NCBI RefSeq assembly: GCF_024699075.1
Contig: NZ_JAILQF010000398.1
Coordinates: forward strand, 1 to 6,206
Direction: 5' to 3'
Length of the DNA stretch: 6,206 bases
Source: Butyrivibrio sp.
Lineage (GTDB): Bacteria; Bacillota_A; Clostridia; Lachnospirales; Lachnospiraceae
Shown: in pieces, positions 4,709 through 6,206 of the stretch
How positions within the stretch are numbered: the first letter of the stretch is position 1
Layout: each line of letters opens with the position of its first letter
Position numbers and translations under genes: made by a program
Notes under the pieces: generated by a model
Told to the model about the DNA's origin: nothing
Database searches by the model: none
Seen by the model: only the letters and a program-made list of their open reading frames with translations

Positions 4709-5560
4709 ATGGAATACATCACACTATCAAACGACGTTAAGGTACCGGCACTTGGAATCGGAACATTCCTGATCAGCCCGGAGGACACGGAAAAATCAGT
4801 ATATGCAGCATTAAAGGGCGGATACCGTATGGTGGATACTGCTAATGCTTACATGAACGAGGAAGCGGTCGGCAAAGCGATTGCCAGAGCAATAGATGAA
4901 GGAATTGTAAAGAGAGAGGACATATTTGTTTCAACCAAGCTCTGGGCTACAGTTTATGAAAATGACAGCGCGGTAGAAGATACCTTAAAGCGCCTGGGTC
5001 TTGAATATGTGGATCTTCTTTTCATCCATCAGCCGGCAGGCAATTTCATTGCAGGATATAAGCAGCTTGAAAAGGCATATAAGGATGGAAAGACAAAGTC
5101 CATCGGTATTTCAAACTTCCATGATGAGAAGCTGGAAAAGCTTCTTGCAGCTGCAGAGATCAAGCCTCATGTGATCCAGCTTGAAGCTCATCCTTATTGC
5201 ACTGAGAAGGAAATCATGGGAAGGTTTGCCGAGTATGGCACAAGGCTCATGGGCTGGTATCCTTTGGGGCATGGAGATCCCGGACTCGTACAGGAAGAGG
5301 TTTTCGGTAAGCTTGCTGATAAATACCACAAGAGCAATGCGCAGATCGTTCTCCGTTGGGCTACACAGATGGGATTCATCACAATCCCCGGATCAAAGAA
5401 CCCTGATCACATCCGCGATAACGGCAATATCTTCGATTTCACTATGACTGATGATGAAATGGCTGAGATTGCGAAGCTCGACGGGACCAAGAAGTATTAT
5501 GAACCGGACAATGAGACGGAGGAAAACTACGCAAACATGCATCTTCCATTTGAGGGATAA
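4709..5560 (+). CDS. Aldo/keto reductase (2,5-diketogluconate reductase-like)
   Basis: This complete 283-residue, soluble (alpha/beta)8-barrel oxidoreductase should reduce carbonyl compounds with a nicotinamide cofactor; its physiological substrate is unknown. The catalytic tetrad is intact: Asp43 and Tyr48 in VDTANAY, Lys77 in VSTKLW and His107 in LLFIHQP. GISNF (133-137) supplies the carboxamide-binding Ser-Asn pair, with Gln157 nearby. The segment that normally reads IPKSxxxxRI, which holds the 2'-phosphate of NADPH, is [10 protein letters not shown] (226-235), with Gly for Lys and His for Arg. Cofactor preference may therefore differ from the classical enzymes, although Lys230 could compensate. 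AGGAGG at 4694-4699 lies 9 nt before the ATG. A second reductase begins 14 nt after the stop, so the two are co-transcribed, probably under the divergent LysR regulator. Confidence 0.93.
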   Translation: MEYITLSNDVKVPALGIGTFLISPEDTEKSVYAALKGGYRMVDTANAYMNEEAVGKAIARAIDEGIVKREDIFVSTKLWATVYENDSAVEDTLKRLGLEYVDLLFIHQPAGNFIAGYKQLEKAYKDGKTKSIGISNFHDEKLEKLLAAAEIKPHVIQLEAHPYCTEKEIMGRFAEYGTRLMGWYPLGHGDPGLVQEEVFGKLADKYHKSNAQIVLRWATQMGFITIPGSKNPDHIRDNGNIFDFTMTDDEMAEIAKLDGTKKYYEPDNETEENYANMHLPFEG

Positions 5561-5574
5561 GGAGGCGAAAGACG

Positions 5575-6206
5575 ATGGAATATATGACACTTAATAACGG
5601 AGTCAAAATGCCGATGATCGGTTTCGGTGTCTTCCAGGTACCGGACGCAAAACAGGCTGAAGCAGCTGTCAGCGATGCGCTGGAGGTCGGGTACAGGATG
5701 ATAGACACCGCCTCTTCCTACTTCAATGAGGAAGCAGTCGGAGCAGCAATCAAGAACAGCGGGATACCCCGAGATGAGATATTCGTAACGACAAAGCTGT
5801 GGGTACAGGATTATGGTTATGACAATGCTTTAAAAGCATTTGATGTATCCATGAAAAAGCTGGGGCTTGATACTCTTGATCTTTATCTGCTCCATAAGCC
5901 TTACGGTGATTACTACGGAGCATGGCGAGCTTTGGAACGCCTCTATAAAGAGGGTCGTATCCGTGCCATCGGCGTGACCAGCTTTTGGAATGAGCGATTG
6001 GCAGACCTCTTCAATATGAATGAGATAAAGCCTGCGGTCAATCAGGTGGAGACAAATGTGTGGCTACAGCAGCATGAGGCAGGTGAGTTCATGGCAAAGC
6101 ATGGTATCCAGCATGAAGCGTGGGGACCTTTTGCCGAAGGGAATAACGATGTGTTCAATACGCCTCTGCTTAAGGTGATTGCTGCTAAGTATGGCAAAAC
6201 CACAGG
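5575..6206 (+). CDS. Second aldo/keto reductase, truncated by the window end
   Basis: The frame is open from the ATG at 5575 to the window edge, giving 210 residues of an expected 270-290. AAGGAGG at 5559-5565, 9 nt upstream, overlaps the stop of the preceding gene. It is paralogous to that gene: both begin MEY.TL.N.VK.P and share the DTA..Y.NEEAVG block. The tetrad is present as Asp44, Tyr49, Lys74 (VTTKLW) and His107 (YLLHKP). Two positions depart from the usual pattern. The GVSNF motif is GVTSF (133-137), with Ser for the Asn that contacts the nicotinamide carboxamide, and the common ETHP is ETNV (159-162). The cofactor-phosphate region lies beyond the window. It is probably a reductase with a different substrate from its neighbour in the same operon. 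Confidence 0.92.
   Translation, partial: MEYMTLNNGVKMPMIGFGVFQVPDAKQAEAAVSDALEVGYRMIDTASSYFNEEAVGAAIKNSGIPRDEIFVTTKLWVQDYGYDNALKAFDVSMKKLGLDTLDLYLLHKPYGDYYGAWRALERLYKEGRIRAIGVTSFWNERLADLFNMNEIKPAVNQVETNVWLQQHEAGEFMAKHGIQHEAWGPFAEGNNDVFNTPLLKVIAAKYGKTT

Noticed and set aside
5111..5708. Open frames overlapping the reductase genes on both strands (62-88 codons)
   Set aside because: They are shadows of two genes with intact family motifs.

Overview
The window looks like chromosomal DNA of a low-to-moderate-GC Gram-positive bacterium (Bacillota, probably Clostridia and perhaps Lachnospiraceae). The support is strong AGGAGG-type ribosome binding sites, rho-independent terminators, a Tn916-type tyrosine integrase, and aldo/keto reductases of a type common in Firmicutes. 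The assignment rests on sequence style alone and is tentative.

It falls into two parts. The left part (about 1-3660) is strongly AT-rich and accessory in character. It opens with a gene-free, structure-rich stretch (1-479). This holds a perfect 24-bp palindrome with a third half-site, four consecutive hairpins of which the last is a good terminator, a near-identical pair of 16-bp direct repeats around three of those hairpins, and short direct repeats upstream of the integrase. A tyrosine recombinase follows (480-1700, 406 aa, all catalytic residues present). Next comes a 450-aa AAA_14/DUF4143 ATPase (1868-3220) with intact Walker motifs and a C-terminal PD-(D/E)XK-like core. Three copies of a 12-bp repeat precede the ATPase, placed on its -35 box, its start point and its ribosome binding site. 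About 500 bp of non-coding or decayed sequence follows, with an ATT microsatellite, and ends in a strong terminator at 3626-3660.

The right part (3728-6206) is less AT-rich and reads like resident metabolic sequence. A LysR-type regulator on the minus strand (3728-4585) is divergent from two tandem aldo/keto reductase genes (4709-5560, and 5575 to the window end, truncated). The 123-bp divergent intergenic region carries a palindrome over the likely -35 box, the classical layout for a LysR protein controlling the adjacent operon.

Most worth a second look are the repeat-built promoter of the DUF4143 ATPase, the att-like and structured region upstream of the integrase, and the apparent junction between accessory and resident DNA near 3660-3730. 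No CRISPR array, tRNA, rRNA or insertion sequence is visible.
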